Assembly: GCA_003216175.1 (NCBI GenBank)
Contig: QCJG01000002.1
Span: 1-64,000 of the forward strand
Direction of reading: 5' to 3'
DNA: 64,000 nt
Source of the DNA: Prochlorococcus sp. AG-409-A10
GTDB taxonomy: Bacteria; Cyanobacteriota; Cyanobacteriia; PCC-6307; Cyanobiaceae
Below are positions 9,768-20,706 of the stretch, piece by piece (the first letter of the stretch is position 1; each line of letters opens with the position of its first letter). A program made the translations under genes and the position numbers. The notes under the pieces were generated by a model, which had not been told where the DNA came from, made no database searches, and saw nothing but the letters and a program-made list of their open reading frames with translations.

Positions 9768-10292
9768 CTAATTAGAGTGATTGAGTTGTAGTAGTTGATT
9801 TAGAATTTCGTTGATTGATTTATCCTCAGCAATCTTTGATTTATTCGTAGCTAATTGACGACCTAAAACTAAAGCCCCAAGATGGGTTAATTGAATTCGC
9901 ATCGAAAGTAATAACTCCATACACCCTCCTCCTGAAAAACTTGCAATTGCAATTGGACGTTCGTTAAATAAACTTCGAAAATCGGTGCCTTGCACAGAAA
10001 GCCAAGCTATTGCATTTGTAAGAATAGGAGGAATTGAACCGTTATATTCAGGTGCACAAATGACCCAGTGTGAATGGCTTTTCATTTGAGCATTGATCGA
10101 CATCAGATTTCTTGGTGCTTTATCTTTTGAATTATGACGTGGATTAAATATAGGTAAATCATTTTTTGATTCTGTTAAATCAAGTAATTCGCAGAAGTAA
10201 TTTAGTTCCTGGCCTGCGACTAAAAATCTCTTGGCTAATTTGAGATTTTCACCATTGCTAGCAGCTATAACAAGAAGCTTTTTTTTAGACAT
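9768..10292 (-). CDS. NAD(P)H-dependent FMN reductase family protein
   Basis: Flavodoxin-like fold; APEYNGSIPPILTNAIAWLS motif. Confidence 0.85.
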   Translation of the reverse strand: MSKKKLLVIAASNGENLKLAKRFLVAGQELNYFCELLDLTESKNDLPIFNPRHNSKDKAPRNLMSINAQMKSHSHWVICAPEYNGSIPPILTNAIAWLSVQGTDFRSLFNERPIAIASFSGGGCMELLLSMRIQLTHLGALVLGRQLATNKSKIAEDKSINEILNQLLQLNHSN

Positions 10293-10342
10293 TGTAAATC
10301 AGGAGGGAAGAATAAATGGATGAAGTCGTTTTTATCTTGGAT

Positions 10343-12193
10343 CTAGTAGTTCGCTCCGGTTTTTCGATGATGAACTGCTGTTACTCCATCTTTTTTAATG
10401 ACTTTTCCATGTTTAATCTCAGCATATATCAGCCAATGATCCCCACACTCCATTCGTTGCCTAACAGTACCCTCCAGCCAAGCTAAAGCTTCGTTTAGTA
10501 ATGGTTGATTGCTTGGACTTAATTTGATCTGAAGATTGTTAAATCTATTATCTCCAGGTTTGAATGATTGAAGAAATTGTTTAAGGAGGCTTTGGTAATT
10601 GTTTTGCTCTAAAATATTTAAAGCAAAGTTATCGCCTGTATGAAGTAAGTTTTCTACAGCTCTTTCTTTAGCGACTGCAATCGTAATACCAGGAGGAGAA
10701 AAGCTTGCTTGACTAACCCAACTTGCAACCATTGCTCCGCTAATTAGATTATCTTCATTTCCTTTTTGAGCAGTTAATATACATAGTGATCCTACGATCC
10801 TTCCTAGTGCATTAATTGTAGGATCATTTTTACTTGTATTTAAACCAACATTAGCCTTTCTTTGTTGACGTAATTTCGTATTAATTAATTGCTTACCAAA
10901 TTGGATACCTGTTTCTTCAAGTTTTTTAACCATTAAAGAGTCAGGACTGAATTTGATTTTTATAGGTTCGAATCCAAATTTAAAGCCTCCATCTTTTAAT
11001 TTTTTTTCAAGTAAATCAAGAGCTTCCCCACTCCATCCATAACTTCCAAATACTCCAGCTGGCTTGCTTCTATTTCCCTCAGACAAAAGCGAGCCAAGTG
11101 CTGAAACAATCGGGGTAGGTGCATGTCCTCCTAATGTTGGTGATCCAATTAAATATCCATCTGCTTTACGAATTTCATTGACTAAGCTATCTGATGCGGT
11201 GAATTCACAATTAATAATCTTAACTTTGACCCCTGTTTTACTAATTCCTCTAGCAATGGCATCAGCAATAGCGGCAGTATTTCCATATGCACTAGCAAAT
11301 AATAAAGCAACTCTTAAGTTGCTGTATTTTTGACTTTCTCCCCAGCTTTGGTAGTTATTAAATAAACTTCTCCAACTACCGCTGATTGCAGGTCCATGTC
11401 CAGGAACTATCGTATCAATCTCAAAGTCTTCCAATTTTTCGATAATACTATTCACTTGACTAGACATTGGTGCCATTAAACAATCGAAGTAATGTCTTCT
11501 TTCTTCTTCAGTGCTAATACTGTTTGATTCAGCCCATTTTTCTTCATAAACATGCGCACCAAACAATTTATCACTCATTAATAAACCAGTTTGCTTTTCA
11601 AAAACAATTAGTCCACCAGGCCAACGAGCTGTTGGCGCAGGAATGAATGTAAGCTCAAAATTACCGTCGAGTGATAGAGTTTCTAATTGTTTAATGATTT
11701 GTATATTTGGAAGAACTTCAACTTTCTCTAAGGCTTCTTTAGGATTTGTATTTTTGGAGGGTTTTCGTAAGTTCCAAATCTCCTTGAATAATTTTGCACC
11801 TGGATTAGAACAAATAACTGTTAAATTTTTATATTTCACATTCATGCTTTTCACAAAAGCTACTTTATTGGGATTGATATGACCCATGACTAATTTTATT
11901 GAAGCTGAATCTCTGCTAATTAATGTCTCAAACTCTTCTAAAAATTCTTTTTCAAATGTTAAACCAGGCGGATGAATTAAAATATAATCATGTGAGTTAG
12001 AATGTTCATCTTGAGAAGACTTAAATAAAAAAGAATTAGTGCAACTACCTTTTTCAAGTGAATATTCAACTTCAAATCTTGCTCTTTTTGGGTTTAGGCT
12101 TCTTAAGCAAATGAAGTCCTCCTCAATGGGAATCTGGATGGTTTTTTTTATGAAACTATTTAAAGTTGGCGAAGAAATATTTTCTACTGTCAT
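10343..12193 (-). CDS. flv1: flavodiiron protein, class A-like (Flv1 type), with flavodoxin and flavin reductase domains
   Basis: Beta-lactamase-like + flavodoxin + flavin reductase domains; non-canonical diiron ligand region (VMGHINPNKVAF). Confidence 0.8.
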   Translation of the reverse strand: MTVENISSPTLNSFIKKTIQIPIEEDFICLRSLNPKRARFEVEYSLEKGSCTNSFLFKSSQDEHSNSHDYILIHPPGLTFEKEFLEEFETLISRDSASIKLVMGHINPNKVAFVKSMNVKYKNLTVICSNPGAKLFKEIWNLRKPSKNTNPKEALEKVEVLPNIQIIKQLETLSLDGNFELTFIPAPTARWPGGLIVFEKQTGLLMSDKLFGAHVYEEKWAESNSISTEEERRHYFDCLMAPMSSQVNSIIEKLEDFEIDTIVPGHGPAISGSWRSLFNNYQSWGESQKYSNLRVALLFASAYGNTAAIADAIARGISKTGVKVKIINCEFTASDSLVNEIRKADGYLIGSPTLGGHAPTPIVSALGSLLSEGNRSKPAGVFGSYGWSGEALDLLEKKLKDGGFKFGFEPIKIKFSPDSLMVKKLEETGIQFGKQLINTKLRQQRKANVGLNTSKNDPTINALGRIVGSLCILTAQKGNEDNLISGAMVASWVSQASFSPPGITIAVAKERAVENLLHTGDNFALNILEQNNYQSLLKQFLQSFKPGDNRFNNLQIKLSPSNQPLLNEALAWLEGTVRQRMECGDHWLIYAEIKHGKVIKKDGVTAVHHRKTGANY

Positions 12194-12195
12194 TG

Positions 12196-13971
12196 TTAAT
12201 AATTACTACCAACTCTTCTGTGATGAACTGCTGTTTTACTTTGAGTATTAGATAAATTACCTTTTTCAACCAATGAATAAATGATCCAATGATCTGTTGT
12301 TTCCATTCTTTGAATAACTTTACATGAAAGGAACGCTAGCGCATCAGATAGAACTGGTCCCCCAGCTGCAAGATCATTCATTAATTCAACTCCTTCGAAT
12401 CGATTAGCACCTGGTGGAAAACGTTTTAAAAAGTGTCTGAAGAGGTGTAAATAGTTATTTTCTTGAAGGATATTGAGAACAAAACGATCATTGACTTGCA
12501 ATAGTGATTCAATGGCTCTGTCTTTAGCTACCGCCACCGTTATTCCAGGGGGTTCAAAACTTGCTTGACTAACCCAACTTGCAACCATCGCACCGTCTCG
12601 ACTGTCTGAGCCTTCACTGTCTTTTGCTGTAACAATGTAGAGTCCACCGCTTAAGCAACCAAGGGCTTTATTTAAGTTTCCATCAAGGCTTTTAGTAGCA
12701 GCTAAATTTTTCTTTCTCGTAAGAATTTGACCTAAATCTGTACCAGCCTCTTCAAATTGTTGGTAAACACTTTTGTTTGGTTCGTCATGAACTCGAAGTG
12801 GTTTAAATGCTTCTTTTTGTCCAAGCTTTCTTAATTGGTTAGTAATAAAGTCAATAGGCTCTTCATTTCCGCCATAGGAATCATAAGTAGCCACCCACTG
12901 CTTTTGTTTTAAGGATGCAAGTAGGGTTCCAATATTGCTCTGTAATTCTGAATCAGATTTGATAGGCCATGTTGGTACAACGACTGCACTTGCATCACTA
13001 ATTAGAGCACTTAACTCTTGAGTGTCTGAAGCAATAAGATCAACTATTTGGACTTGAGCATTTGCCTTGCTTATGCCATGTGCAATTGCTTGACTGAGCC
13101 GATCACAAAACCCATATTGGCTGAGATAGCAAACAACAGCGTAATTTTCGCCTGTACTTCTTTGCTTACTCCATTCTCTGTAATGATTCAGCCATAACTG
13201 CGTATTAAAATTAAGGATTGGTCCATGTCCAACACAAATAGTCTTGATAGTTGGCAATGCATCAATTTTTTTTAATGCCTGAACCACGCTGCGGGCATTA
13301 GGACCCATGAGGCAGTCGTAATAAAATCGAAAATCTTCATTTAATAAGCTTGGATTTTCGTCATACAATTTTTCTGAACAGTAATGCAAACCAAATGCGT
13401 CACAAGTATATAAAACTTTTGTACCGTGATCAAAAGAAAAAATAGTATCGGGCCAGTGTAGATTTGGCGCACTAATAAATTCAATTTTATGCTCGATTCC
13501 GCTGATTGAATTAATTTCTAAATTGAGTTCCTCGCCACTTTTAACTGCTCTTGACCTAAAAGGTTCATGAATTTGATCTTCTAGGAATTTTATAGCTACT
13601 TTAGATGCGACGATTTCAATATTTGGGTTTAATTCAATTAAGTATTTAATGAGTCCTGAATGATCTGGCTCTGTGTGACTGACTATTAAATAATCAATTT
13701 CTGTTGGATTGATTTCTTGTCTTAGTTTTTCAAACCAAATATCTTTAAACTTTAAATGGCTTGTATCTATAAGTGCAGTTTTTTTACCTCTTATTAAAAA
13801 GCTATTGTAAGTAGTTCCATTTCGAAGGCCAAATTCAATATCAAACCTGCTTCGATCCCAATCCAATGACCTTAAAGTGTGTGTGTCTGCAGCAATTTTT
13901 TCATATTGCAGTGAAAGCTTAGGAGTATCACTTTTCTGATTTTCTAAATCTGTTGATTCAGTAAACATCAT
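12196..13971 (-). CDS. flv3: flavodiiron protein, class B-like (Flv3 type)
   Basis: Canonical SHTEPDHSG diiron motif; flavodoxin and flavin reductase domains. Confidence 0.85.
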   Translation of the reverse strand: MMFTESTDLENQKSDTPKLSLQYEKIAADTHTLRSLDWDRSRFDIEFGLRNGTTYNSFLIRGKKTALIDTSHLKFKDIWFEKLRQEINPTEIDYLIVSHTEPDHSGLIKYLIELNPNIEIVASKVAIKFLEDQIHEPFRSRAVKSGEELNLEINSISGIEHKIEFISAPNLHWPDTIFSFDHGTKVLYTCDAFGLHYCSEKLYDENPSLLNEDFRFYYDCLMGPNARSVVQALKKIDALPTIKTICVGHGPILNFNTQLWLNHYREWSKQRSTGENYAVVCYLSQYGFCDRLSQAIAHGISKANAQVQIVDLIASDTQELSALISDASAVVVPTWPIKSDSELQSNIGTLLASLKQKQWVATYDSYGGNEEPIDFITNQLRKLGQKEAFKPLRVHDEPNKSVYQQFEEAGTDLGQILTRKKNLAATKSLDGNLNKALGCLSGGLYIVTAKDSEGSDSRDGAMVASWVSQASFEPPGITVAVAKDRAIESLLQVNDRFVLNILQENNYLHLFRHFLKRFPPGANRFEGVELMNDLAAGGPVLSDALAFLSCKVIQRMETTDHWIIYSLVEKGNLSNTQSKTAVHHRRVGSNY

Positions 13972-14263
13972 TTTCCTAAAGCCATTAATTAGAAGAAGCC
14001 TGAAGGTTGCAAGAAATCAGGTTGCTAAGTGAAAATACCTAGTTTATTTCTACCATAATAGGATATTGAGGTTTGTAAGTGCTATACTGCTTCCCGTAAA
14101 TAGTATATGTTTGCAATAAGAAAGCTTTTCGAATGATTTTTTTTGAATATTTTGTCTTACAAAGTCTCACGGGTTTTCATTTTGTTATTGTTTAGGGTGA
14201 GTTGAGTAAATTTGACGTTTTTGTGATTGTTTTCAAAAACCTTTTTAGAAATAATTTTTAGGT

Positions 14264-16936
14264 ATGCAAAAAAATTCTTCCTCCTCAATGAATCCGCCAT
14301 TCCTTTCGGGAGATGAGATAAGAGAAGCCTTTATAAATTTTTTTACTCAACAAAATCATAAGAAACTTGAAAGTTCTTCTTTGATTCCAGATGATCCAAC
14401 AGTTTTATTGACAATAGCGGGGATGTTACCTTTTAAGCCTATTTTCTTAGGATTAAAAGAGTCTTTTACTCCGAGAGCAACATCCAGTCAAAAATGTATA
14501 AGAACTAATGATATTGAAAATGTGGGGAGAACTGCGAGGCATCATACTTTTTTTGAGATGCTCGGTAATTTTTCTTTTGGTGATTATTTTAAAAAAGAGG
14601 CAATTCAATGGGCATGGGAATTAACTACTGAGGTTTTTCGATTAAATCCAAAGAATATAGTCATTAGTGTTTTTGAAGAAGACTTAGAAGCAGAGCAAAT
14701 TTGGAAAGAAGTTGTAGGGGTTGATGCAAAAAGAATTATCAGAATGGGTGCTTCCGATAATTTTTGGTCATCTGGAGCTACAGGACCTTGTGGTCCATGT
14801 TCGGAACTTTATTTTGACTTTAAACCTGAATTAGGAAGTGATGGAATAGATCTTGAAGACGATAGTCGATTTATAGAATTTTATAATTTGGTTTTTATGC
14901 AATACAACCGAGACTTAAAGGGCAATCTTGAACCATTGGCGAATTGTCATATTGATACAGGAATGGGCTTAGAAAGAATGGCTCAAATTTTGCAGGGGAA
15001 ATCTAATAATTATGAAACGGATCTTATTTTTCCTCTCATTGAGTCAGCGGCTTTATTGGCTCAAATTAATTATGAAACTACAAATAAAAAAAATAAAACA
15101 TCATTAAAAATTATTGGAGATCATTGCAGAGCTGTCACTCATTTAATTTGTGATGGTGTAACTGCTAGTAATCTAGGGCGAGGATATATTCTCCGTCGTC
15201 TCATACGGCGTATGATTCGACATGGTCGACTGGTAGGCATTAATCAGCCGTTTTTACCTCAGCTAGCTGAAGTTGCTATTGAGTTGATGAAAAATGCATA
15301 TCCTCAATTACTCGAGAAAAAGAAAATTATTCTTAATGAGTTAAAAATAGAAGAATCTCGTTTCCTTGAGACTCTTGAACGGGGAGAGAAACTTTTGGCA
15401 GAGATAACAGCTCATGAATGTGATCTGATCTCTGGTGCTCAGGCATTTGAGCTTTATGATACTTATGGTTTTCCTTTGGAATTAACAGAAGAGATCGCGA
15501 ATGAAAAAGGTATTTCAATTGATATTCATGGTTTTGAGAACGAGATGGCAAAGCAACGTAAACGTGCAAAAGATGCTTCTGTCAGTATTGATTTAACTGA
15601 AGAAGGTTCAATTGAAAGAGAAATTTCTTTATTTGATGAAACAAGATTTGAGGGCTATGAAAAATTAGAAACCACTTCAACTGTGATAGGTATTTTTAAA
15701 AATAATGAATTAGTGAAACAAGCTTTTGAGGGTGATTTAGTCAAGATTATTGTTAACAGAACGCCTTTTTATGCTGAGTCAGGTGGCCAAATTGGAGATA
15801 AAGGCTTAATAATGTCTCAAAATTTAGAGGTATCTATAGAAAATGTTAGAAAAAAGAAGAATATTTTTATTCATTCTGGAATTGTTAATACTGGAGTTCT
15901 AAAAGTGAACTCATCTGTTCAGATGAATGTTACTCCATCTTTTCGTCAACGAACTACATCAAATCACACCGCTACACATCTATTGCAATCAGCTTTAAAG
16001 TTATCGATTGACTCAAGTGTAAGTCAAAGAGGCTCGTTAGTTTCAAATGATCGATTGAGATTTGATTTTAATGCTCCAAAACCTTTGACAATAGAAGAAC
16101 TTGAAGATATGGAAGTACAAATCAATCAATGGATTAGCGAAGATCATCCAATTCAAATTAAAACAATGCCAATCAAGGAGGCTATGGCTGCTGGTGCTTT
16201 GGCAATGTTTGGTGAGAAATATGGTGATGTGGTACGTGTTGTAGATGTTCCAGGCGTTTCTATGGAGTTATGTGGAGGAACCCATTTAACTCGCACATCA
16301 CAACTAGGTACGTTTAAGATTATTAATGAGACAGGTATTGCTTCAGGTATCAGACGAATTGAGGCCATGGCTGGTCCATCAGTTTTAGATTATTTTAATG
16401 AACGTGATTTGGTAGTTAAGGAGCTAAGTAAATCATTCAAGGTTCAAGCATATGAAATTGTTGAGAGAGTTTCATCTCTTCAACTGGAATTGAAAGATAA
16501 AACAAAAGAACTTATCAAGGTAAAGAATGAACTCGCTTTGGCGAAGGCATTGGGTTTGGCGAGTTATGCAAAATCTGTTGGTAAGAGTAAATTATTGATC
16601 AGACGTTTAGATGGAGTTGACGGATCTGGATTGCAAACTGCGGCTTCAAGTTTGATAGATCATTTAGGCAAGTACTCTGCTGTTGTTTTTGGAGGCATTC
16701 CAAATCAGGAGATCGATAATAAATTAGTTTTTGTTGCTGCATTTTCTACTGATTTAATCTCAGAAGGTTTACATGCAGGCAAATTTATAAGTGCGGTTGC
16801 GAAAATGTGTGGAGGTGGTGGAGGTGGTCGTCCAAATCTTGCCCAAGCTGGTGGTAGTCAACCTCAATCGTTGGATTTAGCTTTAGAAAAAGCTAATGAG
16901 GATTTGACTCAACAATTGCTTGATTTAGCTCTGTAG
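14264..16936 (+). CDS. alaS: alanyl-tRNA synthetase
   Basis: HTATHLLQSAL, GGTHLTRTSQLG, CGGGGGGRPNLAQAGG motifs. Confidence 0.97.
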   Translation: MQKNSSSSMNPPFLSGDEIREAFINFFTQQNHKKLESSSLIPDDPTVLLTIAGMLPFKPIFLGLKESFTPRATSSQKCIRTNDIENVGRTARHHTFFEMLGNFSFGDYFKKEAIQWAWELTTEVFRLNPKNIVISVFEEDLEAEQIWKEVVGVDAKRIIRMGASDNFWSSGATGPCGPCSELYFDFKPELGSDGIDLEDDSRFIEFYNLVFMQYNRDLKGNLEPLANCHIDTGMGLERMAQILQGKSNNYETDLIFPLIESAALLAQINYETTNKKNKTSLKIIGDHCRAVTHLICDGVTASNLGRGYILRRLIRRMIRHGRLVGINQPFLPQLAEVAIELMKNAYPQLLEKKKIILNELKIEESRFLETLERGEKLLAEITAHECDLISGAQAFELYDTYGFPLELTEEIANEKGISIDIHGFENEMAKQRKRAKDASVSIDLTEEGSIEREISLFDETRFEGYEKLETTSTVIGIFKNNELVKQAFEGDLVKIIVNRTPFYAESGGQIGDKGLIMSQNLEVSIENVRKKKNIFIHSGIVNTGVLKVNSSVQMNVTPSFRQRTTSNHTATHLLQSALKLSIDSSVSQRGSLVSNDRLRFDFNAPKPLTIEELEDMEVQINQWISEDHPIQIKTMPIKEAMAAGALAMFGEKYGDVVRVVDVPGVSMELCGGTHLTRTSQLGTFKIINETGIASGIRRIEAMAGPSVLDYFNERDLVVKELSKSFKVQAYEIVERVSSLQLELKDKTKELIKVKNELALAKALGLASYAKSVGKSKLLIRRLDGVDGSGLQTAASSLIDHLGKYSAVVFGGIPNQEIDNKLVFVAAFSTDLISEGLHAGKFISAVAKMCGGGGGGRPNLAQAGGSQPQSLDLALEKANEDLTQQLLDLAL

Positions 16937-18868
16937 GTAAGTACTTTGACGTAGGCTTGCTTCTACATGTTCTATTAGTTTTTGTGCATCATGGATTTTT
17001 AGATGCCCGCCTTGTATAGCTGATTCGCTTGATTTTCGTAATCGCTCTAATAATATTTCTGGATCATGTTCCAAATATTCAAGAACATTTGATTTTGTAT
17101 TCCCACGAATGACATGCTCAACTTTATATTTCCCTTTTTCTGGAAATCTTATATGGACTGCATTAGTACTTCCAAATAAATTATGTAGATTTCCCATTAC
17201 TTCTTGATATGCGCCACCTAAGAAAAGACCAATTAGATATTTTTCGTCTTGATTAAATTCATGAAGAGGTAGTAAATTTTTAATTTTTCCATTATCAATA
17301 AATTGATCAAGCTTTCCATCTGAATCGCATGTTAAATCTGCAAAGTGACCAAGTTTGCTCGGTTCTTTGCTAAGCCGATGGATTGGCATAATTGGAAAAA
17401 CTTGATCAATGGCCCAAGTGTCTGGAGCCGATCTAAATACGGAAAGATTTGCGTAATACGTTACAGCTAAACTTTCACTTAATTTCTTCAGTTCTCTAGG
17501 TAGAAGTATATTTTTTGGTAACTGATTAACAATTGTTTTTGCACAGGCCCATGTCAACTGCTCAGCTTTTGCACGTTCAACTAAATCTATATAACCGAGA
17601 CGAAAAGCCGCTAGTGCATCTGCTTTAAATTTAAGAGAATCATTCCATGCTTCTTGTAGTTTGGCTAAATCTTCTTCTTGCTTTAGTTCTAGAGAATTTA
17701 TATGGACTAATGTTTCACGTAAATTTCTAACAGAGAGACATTCTTTTTCGTCTTCTTTAGGAATGTCAGAAGGTAACGAATTTTTGCCTAAGATATTGAA
17801 GATTAAGATTGAAAAGTGACTAGCAATAGCTCTTCCACTCTCAGTAATCAAAGTGGGTAGTGGTATCTTTTTTGATTCACAACACTCTTTAATTGTTGCT
17901 ACTACATCATTTGCATAATTTTGAAGTGAGTAGTTAGTAGATGCTATTGAGGCAGTTTGACTTCCATCGTAATCAATTCCTAAACCACCTCCAACATCTA
18001 AGTATCCCATAGGTGCTCCAAGATTAATTAATTCGGCATAAATTTGTCCTGCTTCTTGTAAGGCATCTTTTAAAACACCTATATCGTTAATTTGACTCCC
18101 TAGATGAAAATGTAAAAGTTTTAATTCATGGAGAAGATTTGCTTCTTTTAGCCTTTTGATTGCTTTCAATATTTCTGGAATTGAAAGTCCAAATTTCGAC
18201 TTGTCACCAATTGAGCTACTCCATCTTCCACTGCTTTGACTTGATAACTTGGCTCTTATTCCTATTAGTGGAGATGCTCCCAATAAATGACTAGATTTAA
18301 TTATAAGATCAACATCACTTGCTTGCTCTATAACTACTATAGGTTGACGTCCAAGCTGACGTGCTAAAATAGCTGTTTCAATATAACGTTGATCTTTGTA
18401 GCCATTACATATTAGTAAAGCTTTAGGATCTTCTAGTATTGATAAAGCAATTAGTAACTCTGGTTTACTCCCAGCTTCTAAGCCAAAATTCCATTTGGAG
18501 CCACAGGTGATTAATTCTTCAACTACGTGACGCTGTTGATTACATTTGATTGGAAAAACACCTTGGTATTTTCCTTGATATTGATAGTCATTAATTGCTT
18601 TTTCAAAAGCTTTATGTAAGTTTTTTAAGCAGTCTTCGAGAATATCGTCAAATCTTATTAACAGCGGAAATTTTAGTTTTCGACTTTCGAGTTCATTTAA
18701 TAGTTCCATCAAATCATGAGATTTGTTTGTGGAACCGTTCGGACAAATACCAATATTCCCTTTTTCATTGATTGTGAAATAACCCTTTCCCCATCGATCA
18801 ATCCCATAGAGGTCTGAGCTGTTTTGGATAGTCCAAGAGAGAGATTGATTAGTATTTTTCACAGCCAT
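16925..18868 (-). CDS. speA: biosynthetic arginine decarboxylase
   Basis: PLP-binding and SpeA motifs (YQGVFPIKCNQQRHVVEE, YLDVGGGLGIDYDG). Confidence 0.95.
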   Translation of the reverse strand: MAVKNTNQSLSWTIQNSSDLYGIDRWGKGYFTINEKGNIGICPNGSTNKSHDLMELLNELESRKLKFPLLIRFDDILEDCLKNLHKAFEKAINDYQYQGKYQGVFPIKCNQQRHVVEELITCGSKWNFGLEAGSKPELLIALSILEDPKALLICNGYKDQRYIETAILARQLGRQPIVVIEQASDVDLIIKSSHLLGASPLIGIRAKLSSQSSGRWSSSIGDKSKFGLSIPEILKAIKRLKEANLLHELKLLHFHLGSQINDIGVLKDALQEAGQIYAELINLGAPMGYLDVGGGLGIDYDGSQTASIASTNYSLQNYANDVVATIKECCESKKIPLPTLITESGRAIASHFSILIFNILGKNSLPSDIPKEDEKECLSVRNLRETLVHINSLELKQEEDLAKLQEAWNDSLKFKADALAAFRLGYIDLVERAKAEQLTWACAKTIVNQLPKNILLPRELKKLSESLAVTYYANLSVFRSAPDTWAIDQVFPIMPIHRLSKEPSKLGHFADLTCDSDGKLDQFIDNGKIKNLLPLHEFNQDEKYLIGLFLGGAYQEVMGNLHNLFGSTNAVHIRFPEKGKYKVEHVIRGNTKSNVLEYLEHDPEILLERLRKSSESAIQGGHLKIHDAQKLIEHVEASLRQSTYLQS

Positions 18869-18998
18869 TTATGTGATAACAAATTTGCCAAGTTTTGATC
18901 ATTCACGATTAATACAATTAAATCTAAGAACAGTTTTATTAAGTGTCATGTTTTACTTGCCAAGAGGGTAGTTTTAGGAAGACTATGGCTTCATATTA

Positions 18999-19466
18999 TT
19001 GAATATCGCAATGACTTTGGAAAGAACTTTTGTTGCTATCAAGCCAGATGGTGTGCAAAGAGGTTTAATCGCTGAGATTCTTGGTCGTTTTGAAACCAAA
19101 GGATTCAAATTAGTCGGCCTAAAGCAACTCATACCAAGCAAAGAACTTGCCGAAAAACACTATGGTGTTCACAAAGATCGTCCTTTTTTTTCCGGTTTAG
19201 TTGATTTCATAACAAGTGGACCTGTTGTAGCAATGGTTTGGGAGGGTGAAGGTGTTATTGCAAGTGCGAGAAAATTGATTGGATCAACAAAGCCTCTTGA
19301 GGCTGAACCTGGAACTATTAGAGGTGATTTAGCTGTGAATATTGGTCGTAATGTCATTCATGGGTCTGATGGTTCTGATACAGCAGTATTTGAAATTGAT
19401 CTATGGTTCCAGAAAAATGAACTTGTTGATTGGACTCCATCAGATCAATCATGGAGAGTTGAATAA
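18999..19466 (+). CDS. ndk: nucleoside diphosphate kinase (start possibly 19011)
   Basis: [26 protein letters not shown] motifs. Confidence 0.97.
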   Translation: MNIAMTLERTFVAIKPDGVQRGLIAEILGRFETKGFKLVGLKQLIPSKELAEKHYGVHKDRPFFSGLVDFITSGPVVAMVWEGEGVIASARKLIGSTKPLEAEPGTIRGDLAVNIGRNVIHGSDGSDTAVFEIDLWFQKNELVDWTPSDQSWRVE

Positions 19467-19467
19467 A

Positions 19468-20607
19468 TTATTGTTGAACTTCATACTCTTTTTTGATGTG
19501 TTTGTAAAATCTGTCCCATCTGAATTGGGACAAAAAACTATTTTCCTCATTACTTAAAGAGCTCGAGCAAATTGATTTTCCAATTAATTCTGCAGTTATC
19601 GCCGCTAACAGAACTCCATTGCGATGATGCCCAGTAGCAAGCCAGAGTCCATTAATTGATGACATTCCTAGTAAAGGTCCTTCGTCCGGTGTACATGGAC
19701 GGAAACCCCACCATCTCTCCATATGAGGTAGTTGATTAAGTTGTGGAATAAGAGATTGAATTCCTTTGTGCAGATCGCGTTGTCCTTTTGGAGTAAGTCC
19801 TTTTTGGAAGCCTGCCTCACGCTCACTAGTTGCCCCTACGATTATTAGACCGTCATCTCTTGGAACTAAGTAAATTCCAGGTCCAAAAATAATTCTTTTT
19901 AGAATTTGTTTTGGTCCCTGAATAGATAACATCTGGCCTTTAACAGGAAAAATAGGGAGTGTTTTAAATATTTGTTTGCTCCAGGCTCCGCAACAGAGAA
20001 CTGCCTCTTCGCTTTTCAAATGATTGATATTTCCATTAATGTCTTTAATTTTGACCCCATTAAATTTATTTGAATCTTTCATTATTTCAATCACTTCAAC
20101 TCCTTCTTGAAAGTGAACACCTAATTCAACACAAGCTTTTTCAAGTGCTCTCATTAAAAGTCTTCGATTGTCGATTTGACCGTCCTGTCTAAAAAGTAAA
20201 CCTAATTTCCATTTTTCTGAGAGTCCTGGAACTTCTTGAAGGAGCTCATTCCTATTTAGCTTTTTACCAAATTTATATGTTGGGTAGGATTCACAGTCTT
20301 TGAGGTTTTCAAATGGGACAACAATCCCACAAGTTTTAAGTCCACATGACATTTTGCTATTTGTCTCAATGCTTTCTATCCATCTCGGTTGTCTTTGAAG
20401 ACTACTTTGACCAAGATTTAAAAGCTCACCTTTGAGTCCCTCAGCGTGAGGGGCTAGCATTCCAGCAGCAACAAAGCCTGCTGCTTCACTTCTGCTTCTG
20501 CTTAAAATTTCTACGCGTTTGCCTTTTTGAGCAAGTTCATGGGCTATTGCAAGACCCATTAATCCTCCTCCGAGGATTAACAATGGTTTTTCATTTAAGA
20601 TACCCAT
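19468..20607 (-). CDS. thiO: FAD-dependent glycine/D-amino-acid oxidase, ThiO type
   Basis: GGGLMGLAIAHELAQKG FAD motif; GHHRNGVLLA C-terminal motif. Confidence 0.85.
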   Translation of the reverse strand: MGILNEKPLLILGGGLMGLAIAHELAQKGKRVEILSRSRSEAAGFVAAGMLAPHAEGLKGELLNLGQSSLQRQPRWIESIETNSKMSCGLKTCGIVVPFENLKDCESYPTYKFGKKLNRNELLQEVPGLSEKWKLGLLFRQDGQIDNRRLLMRALEKACVELGVHFQEGVEVIEIMKDSNKFNGVKIKDINGNINHLKSEEAVLCCGAWSKQIFKTLPIFPVKGQMLSIQGPKQILKRIIFGPGIYLVPRDDGLIIVGATSEREAGFQKGLTPKGQRDLHKGIQSLIPQLNQLPHMERWWGFRPCTPDEGPLLGMSSINGLWLATGHHRNGVLLAAITAELIGKSICSSSLSNEENSFLSQFRWDRFYKHIKKEYEVQQ

Positions 20608-20706
20608 TGTTTGGATTTGGAAAATGTTATTTTCAATGTTTTAGATTACGTTAGCTTCCATGACTGAGCTTTTCTTTCATAAGATTCATATATCTAGATC
20701 AAATTA

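Noticed and set aside
11064-12251. ORFs 11064-11333, 11643-11882, 12039-12251 (+)
   Set aside because: Antisense to well-supported flavodiiron genes; composition artefacts.
15333-16368. ORFs 15333-15569 and 16153-16368 (-)
   Set aside because: Antisense to alaS.
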